A stretch of DNA of 64,000 bases from Myroides pelagicus (GCF_009711055.1 NZ_WMJY01000011.1:30674-94673); one strand, 5' to 3'. Positions 1-8,108 are shown, counted from the stretch's first letter. The notes: generated by a model from the letters alone, not told the origin. Numbers and translations: made by a program.

Positions 1-212
1 ACCATTGTATTTAATCCGTCTTCTGGAGAGTGGTCTCTATAGGTTTCAACTAGAAGTATAGCTGTATAGCACATGGCTAACCATATAAGTAGCATTATAC
101 CCGTAATGACGAAAAAGCCTACTCCTGAGGATATAATTGGCATTGCAAGCATTCCTCCACCTATAGCTGTTCCTGCAATAATTAATGTGCTTCCGATTAA
201 TTTACTATTCAC
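1..212 (-). CDS. Aromatic amino acid permease, N-terminal part (cut by window edge)
   Basis: Reading the minus strand from a GTG at 212-210 gives about 70 residues that run off the window. The N-terminus carries the motif GSTLIIAGTAIGGGMLAMP, followed by a second hydrophobic stretch. This glycine-rich first helix is typical of the HAAAP family (TyrP/Mtr tyrosine and tryptophan permeases), inner-membrane proton symporters. No in-frame ATG lies near upstream, so GTG is the likely start. Only the first two membrane segments are visible, so the substrate cannot be assigned. The gene is divergent from the Fur-family gene at 404, with about 190 bp of AT-rich DNA between. Confidence 0.7.
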   Translation of the reverse strand, partial: MNSKLIGSTLIIAGTAIGGGMLAMPIISSGVGFFVITGIMLLIWLAMCYTAILLVETYRDHSPEDGLNTM

Positions 213-372
213 TTTTGTTATTTTATTAGTTTTATTATTGTGAAAAAATAAATATATGTTTTTATTTTTTAGTTTAATAATAAAACAGGGTTCTTTATTG
301 TGTATTTTTTTAAATATATTTAAGCTAATATAATGTTAAGGGTAAGGTACAATTCGATTGATAAACAATGCT

Positions 373-380
373 TATCTTTG
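373..380 (+). promoter_or_regulatory. -7 element (TATCTTTG) of the Fur-family gene
   Basis: TATCTTTG matches the Bacteroidetes -7 consensus TAnnTTTG and lies 23 bp before the ATG at 404. I see no TTG at the usual 17-23 bp upstream, so only half of the promoter is supported. Confidence 0.4.
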
Positions 381-403
381 TTAGTAAAACAAAATAGGTA
401 ATA

Positions 404-811
404 ATGAGTATAGAACAGGAATTAACTGCAAAGAAGATTAATCCAACAGCAATGCGTATTTTAGTTTTTAAGTTTCTTAAAAAACAAAAAGGAGCTGTTT
501 CTCTTGCGGATATAGAGGCAAGTTTTGAACAATCTGATCGAGTGACGATATATAGAACAGTGAAGACCTTTGAGAACAAAGGATTACTTCACAGTATTAC
601 AACAAATAATGTTACTCAATATGCGTTATGTGCTCAGGAATGTGATGAAGAACATCATCACGATACTCATCTACATTTTGTGTGTAGGAATTGTAAAAAA
701 ACAATCTGCTTAACACAAGTATCTATTCCCAAAATTGAAGTACCAATTGGTTTTCAGCTTGATGATATAGACGTTGTAGCTAAAGGGGTGTGTAAGGAAT
801 GTAAGTCCTAA
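404..811 (+). CDS. Fur-family metalloregulator
   Basis: A 135-residue DNA-binding repressor of the Fur/Zur/PerR family. Residues 1-75 form the winged helix (recognition helix around DRVTIYRTVKTFENKGLL, 45-62). The C-terminal dimer domain has the His-rich stretch EEHHHDTHLHF (82-92). Two CxxC pairs, C94-C97 and C130-C133, would hold the structural zinc. Length is normal for the family. Iron, zinc and peroxide-sensing members cannot be separated by eye. The gene converges on and overlaps by 4 bp with a YpdA-type flavoprotein gene, so its end is fixed by the TAA at 809-811. The redox neighbour mildly favours a PerR-like role, which is inference. Confidence 0.88.
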   Translation: MSIEQELTAKKINPTAMRILVFKFLKKQKGAVSLADIEASFEQSDRVTIYRTVKTFENKGLLHSITTNNVTQYALCAQECDEEHHHDTHLHFVCRNCKKTICLTQVSIPKIEVPIGFQLDDIDVVAKGVCKECKS

Positions 812-1791
812 AATCGACAATATCGATATTTGGAGATGATGTGGGTAAGAATGGTAACAGCGTGAATTCTAGAATTCTCAATAAACCAAGTGTGCGTGTT
901 TAGACCACCGCATACTACACCTGCTAAATATAAGTTCGTCACATTTGTTTCCATAGTTTCTGTATTGTAAGTAGGAGTTTGATTATTATCTTTTGATAGG
1001 GTAACTCCTAATTGTTCTAAAAACACAAAGTTAGGACGATATCCCGTAAGTGCAAGAACAAAATCGTTTTTTATTGTTATTTCTGTGTTATTGTTGTCAA
1101 TAACTACTGAATTTTTTGTTATTTCTTTTAAATTACTATTGAATAGTGCAGTAATGCTCCCTTCATTGATACGGTTCTCAATATCTGGTTTTACCCAATA
1201 TTTGACATGAGAGCTAATTTCATTGTCTCTTATAACCATTGTAACTTTTGCACCTTTTCTGTAACATTCTAGGGCTGCATCTACAGACGAATTACTAGCT
1301 CCTACTACAACTACATCCATACCAGCGTAGTAATGAGGATCCGTGTAGTAGTGTGATACTTTTGGTAGATTTTCTCCGGGAATGTCTAACGGATTAGGAA
1401 TATCATAAAACCCTGTTGCAATAATGACATCTTTTGCTGTATAGTTTTCCTTTGTCGTTGTAATTTGAAATACGTCTTCTTTGTTTTTTTTAGCATTGAC
1501 TACCGTCTCAAATAAGTGAATATTTAAGGAGTGCGTAGTTACAACTCGTCTGTAGTATTCTAATGCTTCACTGCGTCGCGGTTTATTCTCTTTGCTGATA
1601 AAAGGAATATTGTCTAGTTCTAATAACTCTGAAGAAGAAAAGAATTGCATATTGACAGGATAGTTGAACAATGAGTTAACCAAACATCCTTTTTCAATTA
1701 TAAGATATGAGAGTCCGTTCTTTTTTGCTTCTATACCACAAGCAATTCCAATAGGTCCTCCTCCGATTATGATAATGTCAAAATGATTCAT
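808..1791 (-). CDS. ypdA: YpdA-type FAD/NAD(P)-binding protein (putative bacillithiol disulfide reductase)
   Basis: A 327-residue two-dinucleotide-domain flavoprotein. The N-terminal FAD site is GGGPIG (10-15). The NADPH site is VVVGASNSSVD (161-171). FFSSSELL (50-57), PRR and FIENSR match the YpdA family, whose Firmicutes members reduce bacillithiol disulfide with NADPH. The cysteine at residue 14 that is described as important in Firmicutes YpdA is isoleucine here; the nearest cysteine is C18. The protein could therefore use another mechanism or another thiol. It is a single gene, convergent with the Fur-family gene (the stop codons overlap). The ATG at 1791 gives a normal N-terminus. Confidence 0.82.
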   Translation of the reverse strand: MNHFDIIIIGGGPIGIACGIEAKKNGLSYLIIEKGCLVNSLFNYPVNMQFFSSSELLELDNIPFISKENKPRRSEALEYYRRVVTTHSLNIHLFETVVNAKKNKEDVFQITTTKENYTAKDVIIATGFYDIPNPLDIPGENLPKVSHYYTDPHYYAGMDVVVVGASNSSVDAALECYRKGAKVTMVIRDNEISSHVKYWVKPDIENRINEGSITALFNSNLKEITKNSVVIDNNNTEITIKNDFVLALTGYRPNFVFLEQLGVTLSKDNNQTPTYNTETMETNVTNLYLAGVVCGGLNTHTWFIENSRIHAVTILTHIISKYRYCRF

Positions 1792-1871
1792 AGTTTCTTA
1801 TTTCTAATAGGGTAGATTGAATTTTACTATTAAGTACAAAATTATCCATTTCTTGTGAAATTACACCGATA

Positions 1872-1904
1872 AAGAAAGCCCTTATCCTAGGACAAGGGCT
1901 TTTC
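1872..1904 (-). terminator. Intrinsic terminator of the yceI-like gene
   Basis: Inverted arms AAAGCCCTT and AAGGGCTTTT with a partly paired centre. On the minus strand the stem is followed by TTTCTTTAT, so it fits the end of the gene that stops at 1954. Confidence 0.65.
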
Positions 1905-1953
1905 TACTGTTGAGTATGATAATCAACTCAATATAACAGTTAACGCTAAGCTA

Positions 1954-2625
1954 TTATTTTGTAGCTTTTGTGTTGATTTTTAAAGTAATGTTATCTTTAA
2001 TGATTTTGTCTCCTGCTAAATCTTTAATGATTGAACCTGAATTAAAGTTAACTCCCCATTTAGTTCTGTCAATATTAAACTCTTCAGAAGCGATTGTTAC
2101 ATCAGCATCAGTAACAGTAACTACTGCAGGGAAAGAGATAGCATTAGTAACATCTTTTAATGTTAAGTTTCCTGCTACGATTTGTTTTCCGTTTTCATCA
2201 GTAATAGATGTTAGTTCGAATGTTCCAGTTGGGTATTTTGATACGTTGAAGAAATGATCAGCTTTCTCTTCAGTAGAACCTTTTAAGTGTCCTTCTAAAC
2301 CAGCTTTCATTTCAGGATCTTTAAGGTCAGTTACTACGATAGAGTTCATATCAATTACGAATTTACCATTTACTACTTTTCCTTCTTTTACACTTACAGT
2401 ACCTTCTTTAAGAGCTAGTGTTCCTGTATGGTTACTTCCAGATACTTTTCCTCCAACCCAGTCGATGTTAGACTCAGCTGTTACTACGTTGTAGTTTGTC
2501 ACGTCCGCTACTGGAGCAGCAGCTTCTGTTTTCGTTTCAGTGTTTGTTTTATCAGCATTTTTGTTTCCACAAGATGCAAATGTCATAGCAGTTATAACCG
2601 CTAGAGATAATACGATTTTTTTCAT
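1954..2625 (-). CDS. YceI-family lipoprotein
   Basis: A 223-residue lipoprotein. The signal peptide ends in the lipobox FASC with C19. A low-complexity Ala/Thr/Lys linker (about 20-40) follows, then a YceI-like lipocalin beta-barrel domain. The motifs IDWVGGKVSGSNHTGTL, FVIDMNSI, and the terminal NFNSGSIIKDLAGDKIIKD region are typical of that family. Family members bind isoprenoid-type lipids such as polyisoprenoid quinones; the ligand here is unknown. It should be anchored in the envelope. It is a monocistronic unit with its own promoter (2654-2684) and terminator. Confidence 0.88.
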   Translation of the reverse strand: MKKIVLSLAVITAMTFASCGNKNADKTNTETKTEAAAPVADVTNYNVVTAESNIDWVGGKVSGSNHTGTLALKEGTVSVKEGKVVNGKFVIDMNSIVVTDLKDPEMKAGLEGHLKGSTEEKADHFFNVSKYPTGTFELTSITDENGKQIVAGNLTLKDVTNAISFPAVVTVTDADVTIASEEFNIDRTKWGVNFNSGSIIKDLAGDKIIKDNITLKINTKATK

Positions 2626-2653
2626 TTTTGTAGTATATGCAATTATATTTACA

Positions 2654-2684
2654 CAAACATACGATAGTTAATTTTTAAAATCAA
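2654..2684 (-). promoter_or_regulatory. Bacteroidetes-type promoter of the yceI-like gene
   Basis: On the minus strand, TTG (2684-2682) and TATGTTTG (2661-2654) are separated by 20 bp. This matches the TTG-N17-23-TAnnTTTG consensus. The -7 element lies about 28 bp before the start codon. Confidence 0.6.
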
Positions 2685-2730
2685 CCATCGAAGGCTTAAA
2701 ACTCAAAATTAATTAATCTAGATTAAGTAA

Positions 2731-2772
2731 ATAAAAAAGAAAGGGTCAGATTTACGTGAAACTGACCCTTTG
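2731..2772 (-). terminator. Intrinsic terminator of the azurin gene
   Basis: Perfect 10-bp arms AAAGGGTCAG and CTGACCCTTT with an 11-12 nt loop. On the minus strand they are followed by CTTTTTT. It lies 22 bp beyond the azurin stop. Confidence 0.7.
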
Positions 2773-2794
2773 TATATTCTTTTTTAGCTAATTA

Positions 2795-3301
2795 CTATTC
2801 AGCAATTAATTTACCTTTCATCATAGCGAAGTGTGCAGGGAAAGAACATAAGAAGTCATAAGTTCCAGCTTCAGTGATTGTAAATTCGATTGTATCTGAT
2901 TCACCACCTCCTAAAGTTTTTGTATGAACAACTACATTGTCTTTTTCGCTAGCAGGGATATAATCTGTAGCTGATGCCTTAGCAGCTTGTTCAGCGAATG
3001 CAGTCATATCAGTGCCTGGTTTTAGTAACACCCAATTGTGTCCCATTACATTTTTATCCATCTTACCAACATGTTTAAGTGTTAGTTTGATTTTTTTACC
3101 CACAGGAACCTTAATTTCTGATTTGTTGAATTTCATTTGGTCATCACCCGTGATTAAAATTCTAACTGTTTCTTCTTTTTCAGCTTTAGCCTCAGTTGTA
3201 GGAGCTTCTGCTTGAGATGCTTTATCTTGTTTTTTATCTCCACAAGAGACAAACATTACTGTAGCTATCGCTAATGCAAATACAGTTTTTAATCCTTTCA
3301 T
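2795..3301 (-). CDS. Azurin (type I blue copper lipoprotein)
   Basis: A 168-residue cupredoxin that carries electrons in the envelope. The signal peptide ends in the lipobox FVSC with C20, followed by a charged linker (21-45). The azurin domain covers about 46-168. The copper ligands are visible: H88 in MGHNW, then C152, H157 and M161 in FLCSFPAHFAMMKG, with the C+5 and C+9 spacing of azurins. The lipid anchor and linker suit a membrane-tethered donor to a peroxidase or oxidase, as seen for Bacteroidetes azurins. The partner is not in the window. A TACTTTTG -7 element is present at 3323-3330 (minus strand). Confidence 0.93.
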   Translation of the reverse strand: MKGLKTVFALAIATVMFVSCGDKKQDKASQAEAPTTEAKAEKEETVRILITGDDQMKFNKSEIKVPVGKKIKLTLKHVGKMDKNVMGHNWVLLKPGTDMTAFAEQAAKASATDYIPASEKDNVVVHTKTLGGGESDTIEFTITEAGTYDFLCSFPAHFAMMKGKLIAE

Positions 3302-3411
3302 AATTAATTATTTTAAGTTAAACAAAAGTATTTATGTGAAATAAATTATGTATAAAGGTACGATAATTATGTGTTTTGTGTATTTTTAATCGGTAAATAT
3401 TTATTAAAATA

Positions 3412-3909
3412 TTATAATTCCTTAAAGGTATTTATCGTCTCTTTTATTTTTTGACTTTCTACTTCTGCATTTTGACTTGTTGTCCATCCCATAAGTAGGT
3501 AGTTTGCTTTTTCCCCATTTAGCATTGTTTGGATCATATACATATAAACGTCTTTTTGAGACATTTTTAATTCGTATTGTTGCCCTTTTATCCCGTTTAT
3601 AGTTACATCTTCTTTTTTGACAATTTCATAATTAGGTCTTTTGTTGTATAAAGCTAAAGATTGATCTACGAATGCTTGGAAATTACTTGTTTGTGCTTTT
3701 ACGCTTTTCTTTCCAATCAAGTAGGTTTGTAGATAGGTATTTCCGTATTGAAGATCCGCACCAGGAAAAAGTTCTTGTATAGGTGCAAGGTTACTAGGAA
3801 TTTCTAATGTATAAGCATCTTCGATTGTCACTGTTGTAGGGGGTGTTTGTTTTTGGTTACAGCTAATTGTTGATGCAACTAAAATGGCCAAAGCGATTAA
3901 TTTTTTCAT
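3412..3909 (-). CDS. Lipoprotein of unknown function
   Basis: A 165-residue protein with a signal peptide ending in the lipobox TISC (C17). The mature part has the pattern TIEDAYTLEIPSNLAPI, then mixed strands and helices, and a final amphipathic helix (ESQKIKETINTFKEL). The layout resembles the PsbP/DcrB-like fold of small bacterial lipoproteins, but that is a weak impression and not an assignment. It lies on the same strand as the azurin gene with 110 bp between, and probably has its own promoter. No catalytic motif is visible. Confidence 0.7.
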   Translation of the reverse strand: MKKLIALAILVASTISCNQKQTPPTTVTIEDAYTLEIPSNLAPIQELFPGADLQYGNTYLQTYLIGKKSVKAQTSNFQAFVDQSLALYNKRPNYEIVKKEDVTINGIKGQQYELKMSQKDVYMYMIQTMLNGEKANYLLMGWTTSQNAEVESQKIKETINTFKEL

Positions 3910-4139
3910 TGTTGTGTTTATTTAGTTTTCTATAAAAGTACTAAAGATATTTTGTATTCCCTTTGAATAGAGTGGATAAGTTGTTTGATATATAGGTATT
4001 TGTTTTAGTTTGGTCAATTTGTGTAGGAAAGAGCAGATAGCTATTTGTGGTTAGAGTGATAGTTTTCATATCTTCTTAACAAGTACATGAAATAAAAATA
4101 GTATTTTAGGGGAGTATTACTAATCTAAAAAATATTATT

Positions 4140-4715
4140 ATGGCAAAAAGAGTTTTAATGCTTGCAGGCGATTTCGTTGAAGATTATGAAGTAATGGTTC
4201 CTTATCAGGCTTTACTTTCGATTGGTGTTGAAGTAGATGTAGTTTGTCCTGGGAAGAAAAAAGGGGAGGTTATCGCTACGGCAGTACACGATTTTGTAGG
4301 ATATCAAACTTATGCCGAGTTGAGAGGGCATAATTTTGTGATTAATAAATCTTTCGACGATGTGAATGAAGCCGACTATCAAGGGTTATATATTTGTGGA
4401 GGGCGTTCGGCAGAATATATCCGTTTGAATGCAAAGGTTATCGATTTTGTCAAGTATTTCTTTGCTCAGAATTTACCAGTTGCTGCGATTTGCCATGGTA
4501 TTCAGGTATTGACTCCTGCCGGCGTGCTACAAGGAAGAAAGCTGACAGCTTATCCAGCAGTAGGACCTGATATTACAGTTGCAGGAGGACATTACGAAGA
4601 AGTTGGAGCTGATAAAGCAGTAGTAGATGGCAACTTAGTTACTTCTCCAGCATGGCCAGGACATCCTGCTATTTTGAAGGAGTTTTATAGATTACTAGGG
4701 GTTGTTATAGGATAA
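4140..4715 (+). CDS. DJ-1/PfpI family protein
   Basis: A 191-residue class I glutamine-amidotransferase-like protein of the DJ-1/PfpI superfamily. The nucleophile elbow is AAICHG, with C118 followed by H119. An early acidic motif GDFVEDYE (10-17) could supply the glutamate that activates the cysteine. Members act as glyoxalases or deglycases, chaperones, or peptidases, so the exact activity is open. No signal peptide is visible, so it is cytoplasmic. The gene ends 23 bp before the hairpin that abuts nadC. Confidence 0.85.
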   Translation: MAKRVLMLAGDFVEDYEVMVPYQALLSIGVEVDVVCPGKKKGEVIATAVHDFVGYQTYAELRGHNFVINKSFDDVNEADYQGLYICGGRSAEYIRLNAKVIDFVKYFFAQNLPVAAICHGIQVLTPAGVLQGRKLTAYPAVGPDITVAGGHYEEVGADKAVVDGNLVTSPAWPGHPAILKEFYRLLGVVIG

Positions 4716-4738
4716 TTAAAAACTTGAAATCAATATAC

Positions 4739-4801
4739 TTTGCGATGTAATAAATAGGGAATGTATTTACATTTCTTATTTTAGCATCGCAAATTTTTTT
4801 T
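4739..4801 (+). terminator. Long hairpin with T8 tract ending two bases before nadC
   Basis: TTTGCGATG (4739-4747) pairs perfectly with CATCGCAAA (4785-4793). The inner arms GGAATGTA and TACATTTC continue the stem. Eight T follow at 4794-4801, and the nadC ATG is at 4804. It looks like the terminator of the DJ-1 gene. Its position leaves no room for a separate promoter or ribosome binding site for nadC, so it may act as a leader or attenuator. Confidence 0.75.
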
Positions 4802-4803
4802 AT

Positions 4804-5670
4804 ATGATAACAGCAGAACAATTTCAGAAAGAATTAGATATCATTATTAGTAATGCTATCCGCGAAGATGTAGGCGATGGTGATCATAGCTCTTTAGCTT
4901 GTATTCCGGCTACTGCTAGTGGAAAAGCTAAATTGTTGGTGAAGGAAGAAGGTATTATTGCGGGGGTTGAGTTTGCCAAGCAAGTATTAGCTTTTGTAGA
5001 TCCTAGTTTAGAAGTAGAGGTTTGTATAGAAGATGGGACACCTGTTGAGGTAGGCGATATAGTTTTGTATATAACAGGTAACTCTCAAGCTATTTTAAAG
5101 GCTGAGCGCTTAGTGTTGAATGCTATGCAACGAATGAGTGCTATTGCGACGAAGACGAGATCTTTTGCCCAATTGTTAGAAGGAACGAATACCACTATTT
5201 TAGATACGCGAAAAACTACCCCTGGTATTCGAGCTATTGAGAAATGGGCAGTGAAGATCGGTGGTGGTGGAAACCATCGTTTTGCTTTATATGACATGAT
5301 TATGTTGAAGGATAATCATATTGATTTTGCGGGAGGTATTAGAGAAGCGATCGCAAAGACTAATCAGTATTTAAATGAGACGAATAGAGATTTAAAGATA
5401 ATAGTGGAAGCTAGAAGTATTGCTGAAGTTAAAGAGATCTTAGCTTGTGATAATGTACACCGTATTTTATTAGATAATTTTGACTATGCTATGACAAGAG
5501 AAGCTGTTGCTTTAATCGGTAATCAATGTCAAACGGAGTCTTCAGGAAACATTGATCATACTACAGTTAGGGAATATGCGTTATGTGGTGTAGATTATGT
5601 GTCTTCAGGTGCATTGACACATTCTGTACACAATTTAGATCTAAGTTTAAAAGCAGTTGTAGAAGAATAA
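4804..5670 (+). CDS. nadC: Nicotinate-nucleotide pyrophosphorylase (quinolinate phosphoribosyltransferase)
   Basis: A 288-residue enzyme of de novo NAD synthesis. It converts quinolinate and PRPP to nicotinate mononucleotide, CO2 and pyrophosphate. Recognisable motifs are EDVGDGDHSS (21-30), ERLVLN (101-106), DTRKTTPG (134-141), GGGNHRF (154-160), LKDNH (168-172), VEAR and the C-terminal DYVSSGALTHS. Length is typical. The start is supported by the usual N-terminal helix. The start codon follows a terminator-like hairpin by two bases, which is odd for an expressed gene. No nadA or nadB lies nearby. Confidence 0.95.
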   Translation: MITAEQFQKELDIIISNAIREDVGDGDHSSLACIPATASGKAKLLVKEEGIIAGVEFAKQVLAFVDPSLEVEVCIEDGTPVEVGDIVLYITGNSQAILKAERLVLNAMQRMSAIATKTRSFAQLLEGTNTTILDTRKTTPGIRAIEKWAVKIGGGGNHRFALYDMIMLKDNHIDFAGGIREAIAKTNQYLNETNRDLKIIVEARSIAEVKEILACDNVHRILLDNFDYAMTREAVALIGNQCQTESSGNIDHTTVREYALCGVDYVSSGALTHSVHNLDLSLKAVVEE

Positions 5671-5726
5671 TCTATAATTTGGTTGAATTGTCTAGTTCTA
5701 AAAGAATGATGTAGGATTAATAACTT

Positions 5727-5772
5727 TTGAAAGAAAGAAAACCAATACTAAATTGATTTTTCTTTCTTTCAA
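5727..5772. terminator. AT-rich inverted repeat after nadC
   Basis: TTGAAAGAAAGAAAA (5727-5741) and TTTTCTTTCTTTCAA (5758-5772) are perfect 15-bp arms around a 16-nt loop. The stem is purine/pyrimidine-rich and long, but no clean T run follows. It is probably the nadC 3' end. Confidence 0.5.
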
Positions 5773-5826
5773 TAGCTTTTTTTAAAGCTTAATAGTATGA
5801 TAAACATGTGGGATAACTCACTATGG

Positions 5827-5853
5827 TTGATAGGAAATTAAATAGTACCTTTG
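5827..5853 (+). promoter_or_regulatory. Promoter of the yihY-like gene
   Basis: TTG (5827-5829) and TACCTTTG (5846-5853) are separated by 16 bp, slightly short of the Bacteroidetes norm. The -7 element is 20 bp before the ATG at 5874. Confidence 0.45.
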
Positions 5854-5873
5854 ATAAATAAAGTATAAATAAC

Positions 5874-6773
5874 ATGTCAAAAAGTATTGAGGATAGGTTA
5901 GAACGAATACCTGTGATAAGTCAGTTAGTGGCTTTTTTAAAAGGTATAAAGTTTTCTTTCTTGGAAGGATATTCACTTTATGACTTAGTTGAATTATATG
6001 TGGTAGGTATTGTTAGAGGAGCTTTTTCTTATCGAGCTGGTTCGATTGCTTTTAGTTTTTTTATGGCATTATTTCCATTCGCGTTATTTATATTGAATTT
6101 GATACCGTATATCCCCGTAGATAATTTCCAGGCAGATTTTATGCAGTTTGTTGCGGATTCAGTACCTCCAACGACTTTTGATGCAGTAGAGTCCACCTTA
6201 GCTGATATTATGAGCAATAGTTATAAGTCCTTGTTGTCTTCTGGGTTTTTGCTATCAATATTTTTAATGACTAATGGTGTATTTGCTATTATTGGTGGAT
6301 TTGAATCATCTTACCATATTACAATCTCTCGTAATATTGTTCGTCAATATTTAGTAGCCTTAGTACTTTCTGTACTTTTAGCCTTCTTATTAATATTTTC
6401 TGTTGCTGTTTATGTAGGTTTAGAGGTATTGATGTTTAAATTCGAGATAGATAATACATTGATACAGTGGTCTAGAAGTGTTTTTTTGCTTTTAATAGTA
6501 CTCTTGACAACGTCTATTTTGTATAAGTTTGGTGCTAAAGAAACCATGAAGGTTTCGTTTATTTCTATAGGTTCTGTTTTTACCACCATTCTTTATATCC
6601 TGACTTCCTTTCTTTTTGGAGTATATGTTTTGCGATTTGCGAGATATAATGAATTGTATGGGTCGATAGGTACTTTGTTAGTGGTAATGTTTTACTTGTG
6701 GATTAACTGTATGATTTTATTGCTGGGTTTTGAATTAAATTTGGCAATAAGTAAACTTAAGTCAAAAAAATAG
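5874..6773 (+). CDS. YihY/virulence factor BrkB family membrane protein
   Basis: A 299-residue integral membrane protein. A short cytoplasmic N-terminus is followed by about six hydrophobic segments (near residues 50-75, 110-135, 155-185, 200-220, 230-255 and 265-290). The sequence AGSIAFSFFMALFPFALFIL and the C-terminal GSIGTLLVVMFYLWINCMILLLGFELN region are typical of the YihY/BrkB (UPF0761) family. The molecular role of this family is unsettled; an older annotation as RNase BN is wrong. It is likely monocistronic with its own promoter. Confidence 0.88.
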   Translation: MSKSIEDRLERIPVISQLVAFLKGIKFSFLEGYSLYDLVELYVVGIVRGAFSYRAGSIAFSFFMALFPFALFILNLIPYIPVDNFQADFMQFVADSVPPTTFDAVESTLADIMSNSYKSLLSSGFLLSIFLMTNGVFAIIGGFESSYHITISRNIVRQYLVALVLSVLLAFLLIFSVAVYVGLEVLMFKFEIDNTLIQWSRSVFLLLIVLLTTSILYKFGAKETMKVSFISIGSVFTTILYILTSFLFGVYVLRFARYNELYGSIGTLLVVMFYLWINCMILLLGFELNLAISKLKSKK

Positions 6774-6812
6774 TTATATTTGGTTATAAACCTTAAACCA
6801 AAACATATAATT

Positions 6813-7241
6813 ATGAAAAACTTTCTAATGACATTAGCAGTGACGCTTACTGCGGTGTGCACGATACAAGCACAGGAGATTGTAGGTAAGTGGAAGACAA
6901 TTGACGACAATACAGGTAAAGAAAAATCTATTGTAGAAATCTATGAAAAGGGGGGCAAATATTATGGTAAGGTAATTAAATTACTGAATCCAAGTAAACC
7001 TAATCCTACTTGTGATAATTGCGAAGGAGATGAAAAAGGTAAACCAATTGAAGGGTTAGTAATTATCAAAGGACTCGAGAAAAAAGAAGGAGAATATACA
7101 GGAGGAAAAATAACAGATCCTGAAAGTGGAAAGCAGTATAAATGTGCTGCTAAATTGAATGGAAAGGATAAATTAGATGTTAGAGGCTATGTTGGGTTTT
7201 CTCTCTTAGGACGTACTCAGACCTGGATAAAAGCAAACTAA
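6813..7241 (+). CDS. Exported DUF2147 protein
   Basis: A 142-residue secreted protein. Starting at the ATG at 6813 gives a clean signal peptide (MKNFLMTLAVTLTAVCTIQA, cleaved before QEI). The start 33 bp upstream would add a charged extension and is less likely. The mature protein begins EIVGKWKTIDDNTGKEKSIV and ends GFSLLGRTQTWIKAN, both hallmarks of DUF2147, a lipocalin-like periplasmic domain of unknown role. A CDNC pair is present near the middle. A TATATTTG -7 element lies at 6775-6782. Confidence 0.88.
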   Translation: MKNFLMTLAVTLTAVCTIQAQEIVGKWKTIDDNTGKEKSIVEIYEKGGKYYGKVIKLLNPSKPNPTCDNCEGDEKGKPIEGLVIIKGLEKKEGEYTGGKITDPESGKQYKCAAKLNGKDKLDVRGYVGFSLLGRTQTWIKAN

Positions 7242-7285
7242 GTGATTGTATTTACTATCAATTACCATTTGGAATGTATATACTA

Positions 7286-7321
7286 AAGACTACTAGCTAC
7301 AGTTAGTGGTCTTATTTTTTG
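7286..7321 (+). terminator. Intrinsic terminator of the DUF2147 gene
   Basis: AAGACTACTAGC pairs with GTTAGTGGTCTT with two mismatches or wobbles across a 4-nt loop. A T6 run follows. Confidence 0.65.
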
Positions 7322-7440
7322 TATGAACCAGATTTATTTTTTTAAGTGTATATTCATTAGGTGTAGAAAAGGTAGATACCTTGATAGTTCTCTTTCCAAA
7401 CAATTTGATTACTTTTTCATTTGAATCTAAGTTGTTTATA

Positions 7441-7947
7441 ATGGTATCAGCCTACAACAGCTTGGCTAAACGAAAAAACCAAATACAAAATGCGATATCA
7501 TCTTTAGATGCATTGTTTATGCAGCGAGCTGATTTAATACCAAATCTTGTAGCTACAGTGAAAAAATATATGTCTTTTGAACAAGACTTATTGGAGAAAA
7601 TTACCTCTTTGCGTTCACAGGTAGTAGCAACAGCAGTTGATAATCCTTATTTGAACCCTGAAGAGGCAAGTGCAGCATTGAAGCAGTTGTTAGTACAAGT
7701 AGAAAATTACCCTGAGCTGAAGTCTAATGCTCAGTTTTCACAATTGAATTACGCCTTTATGGACTGTGAGGAACAAATAGCAGCAGGACGCAGATTTCTT
7801 AGTGCTTCTATCACTTCTTATAATAATGCTGTAGTTGTGTTTCCAAGTAATTTGATTGCTAATCTTTTTGGTTTCAAAAAATATGAATGGGTTTATGCTA
7901 CCGAAGAACAAAAGGCGGCTCCAAATGCTGCTGATTTACTGAAATAA
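7441..7947 (+). CDS. LemA-family protein lacking the N-terminal membrane anchor
   Basis: A 168-residue protein when started at the ATG at 7441 (MVSAYNSLAKRKNQIQ). It has the LemA hallmarks YNSL, ISSLDALFMQRADLIPNLV and a run of long helices ending in FPSNLIANLFGFKKYEWV. LemA proteins normally begin with one transmembrane helix and have a short exposed N-terminus. Here the frame is open upstream to a stop near 7340, but the extra codons (TTG at 7381 or GTG near 7345) add no hydrophobic helix. Either the protein is soluble or the 5' end has decayed. The function of LemA is unknown. Confidence 0.8.
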   Translation: MVSAYNSLAKRKNQIQNAISSLDALFMQRADLIPNLVATVKKYMSFEQDLLEKITSLRSQVVATAVDNPYLNPEEASAALKQLLVQVENYPELKSNAQFSQLNYAFMDCEEQIAAGRRFLSASITSYNNAVVVFPSNLIANLFGFKKYEWVYATEEQKAAPNAADLLK

Positions 7948-8108
7948 GTAAATTAGTTAAAATCAAGCAGAATATCAGATCGGAAAATGATATGAATTAC
8001 TTATGACTAAAATAAAGGGGCTGATCTAGTTAGGGCTAGGTTGTTTTTATCTTTTAGGTATAATGGATTCCTTTTGAAAAGTAGAATAGTTTTATAGAAA
8101 TAAATCAG

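Noticed and set aside
3910..4139. Short gap before the DJ-1 gene examined for an RNA or promoter
   Set aside because: No TAnnTTTG element or stable hairpin was visible.
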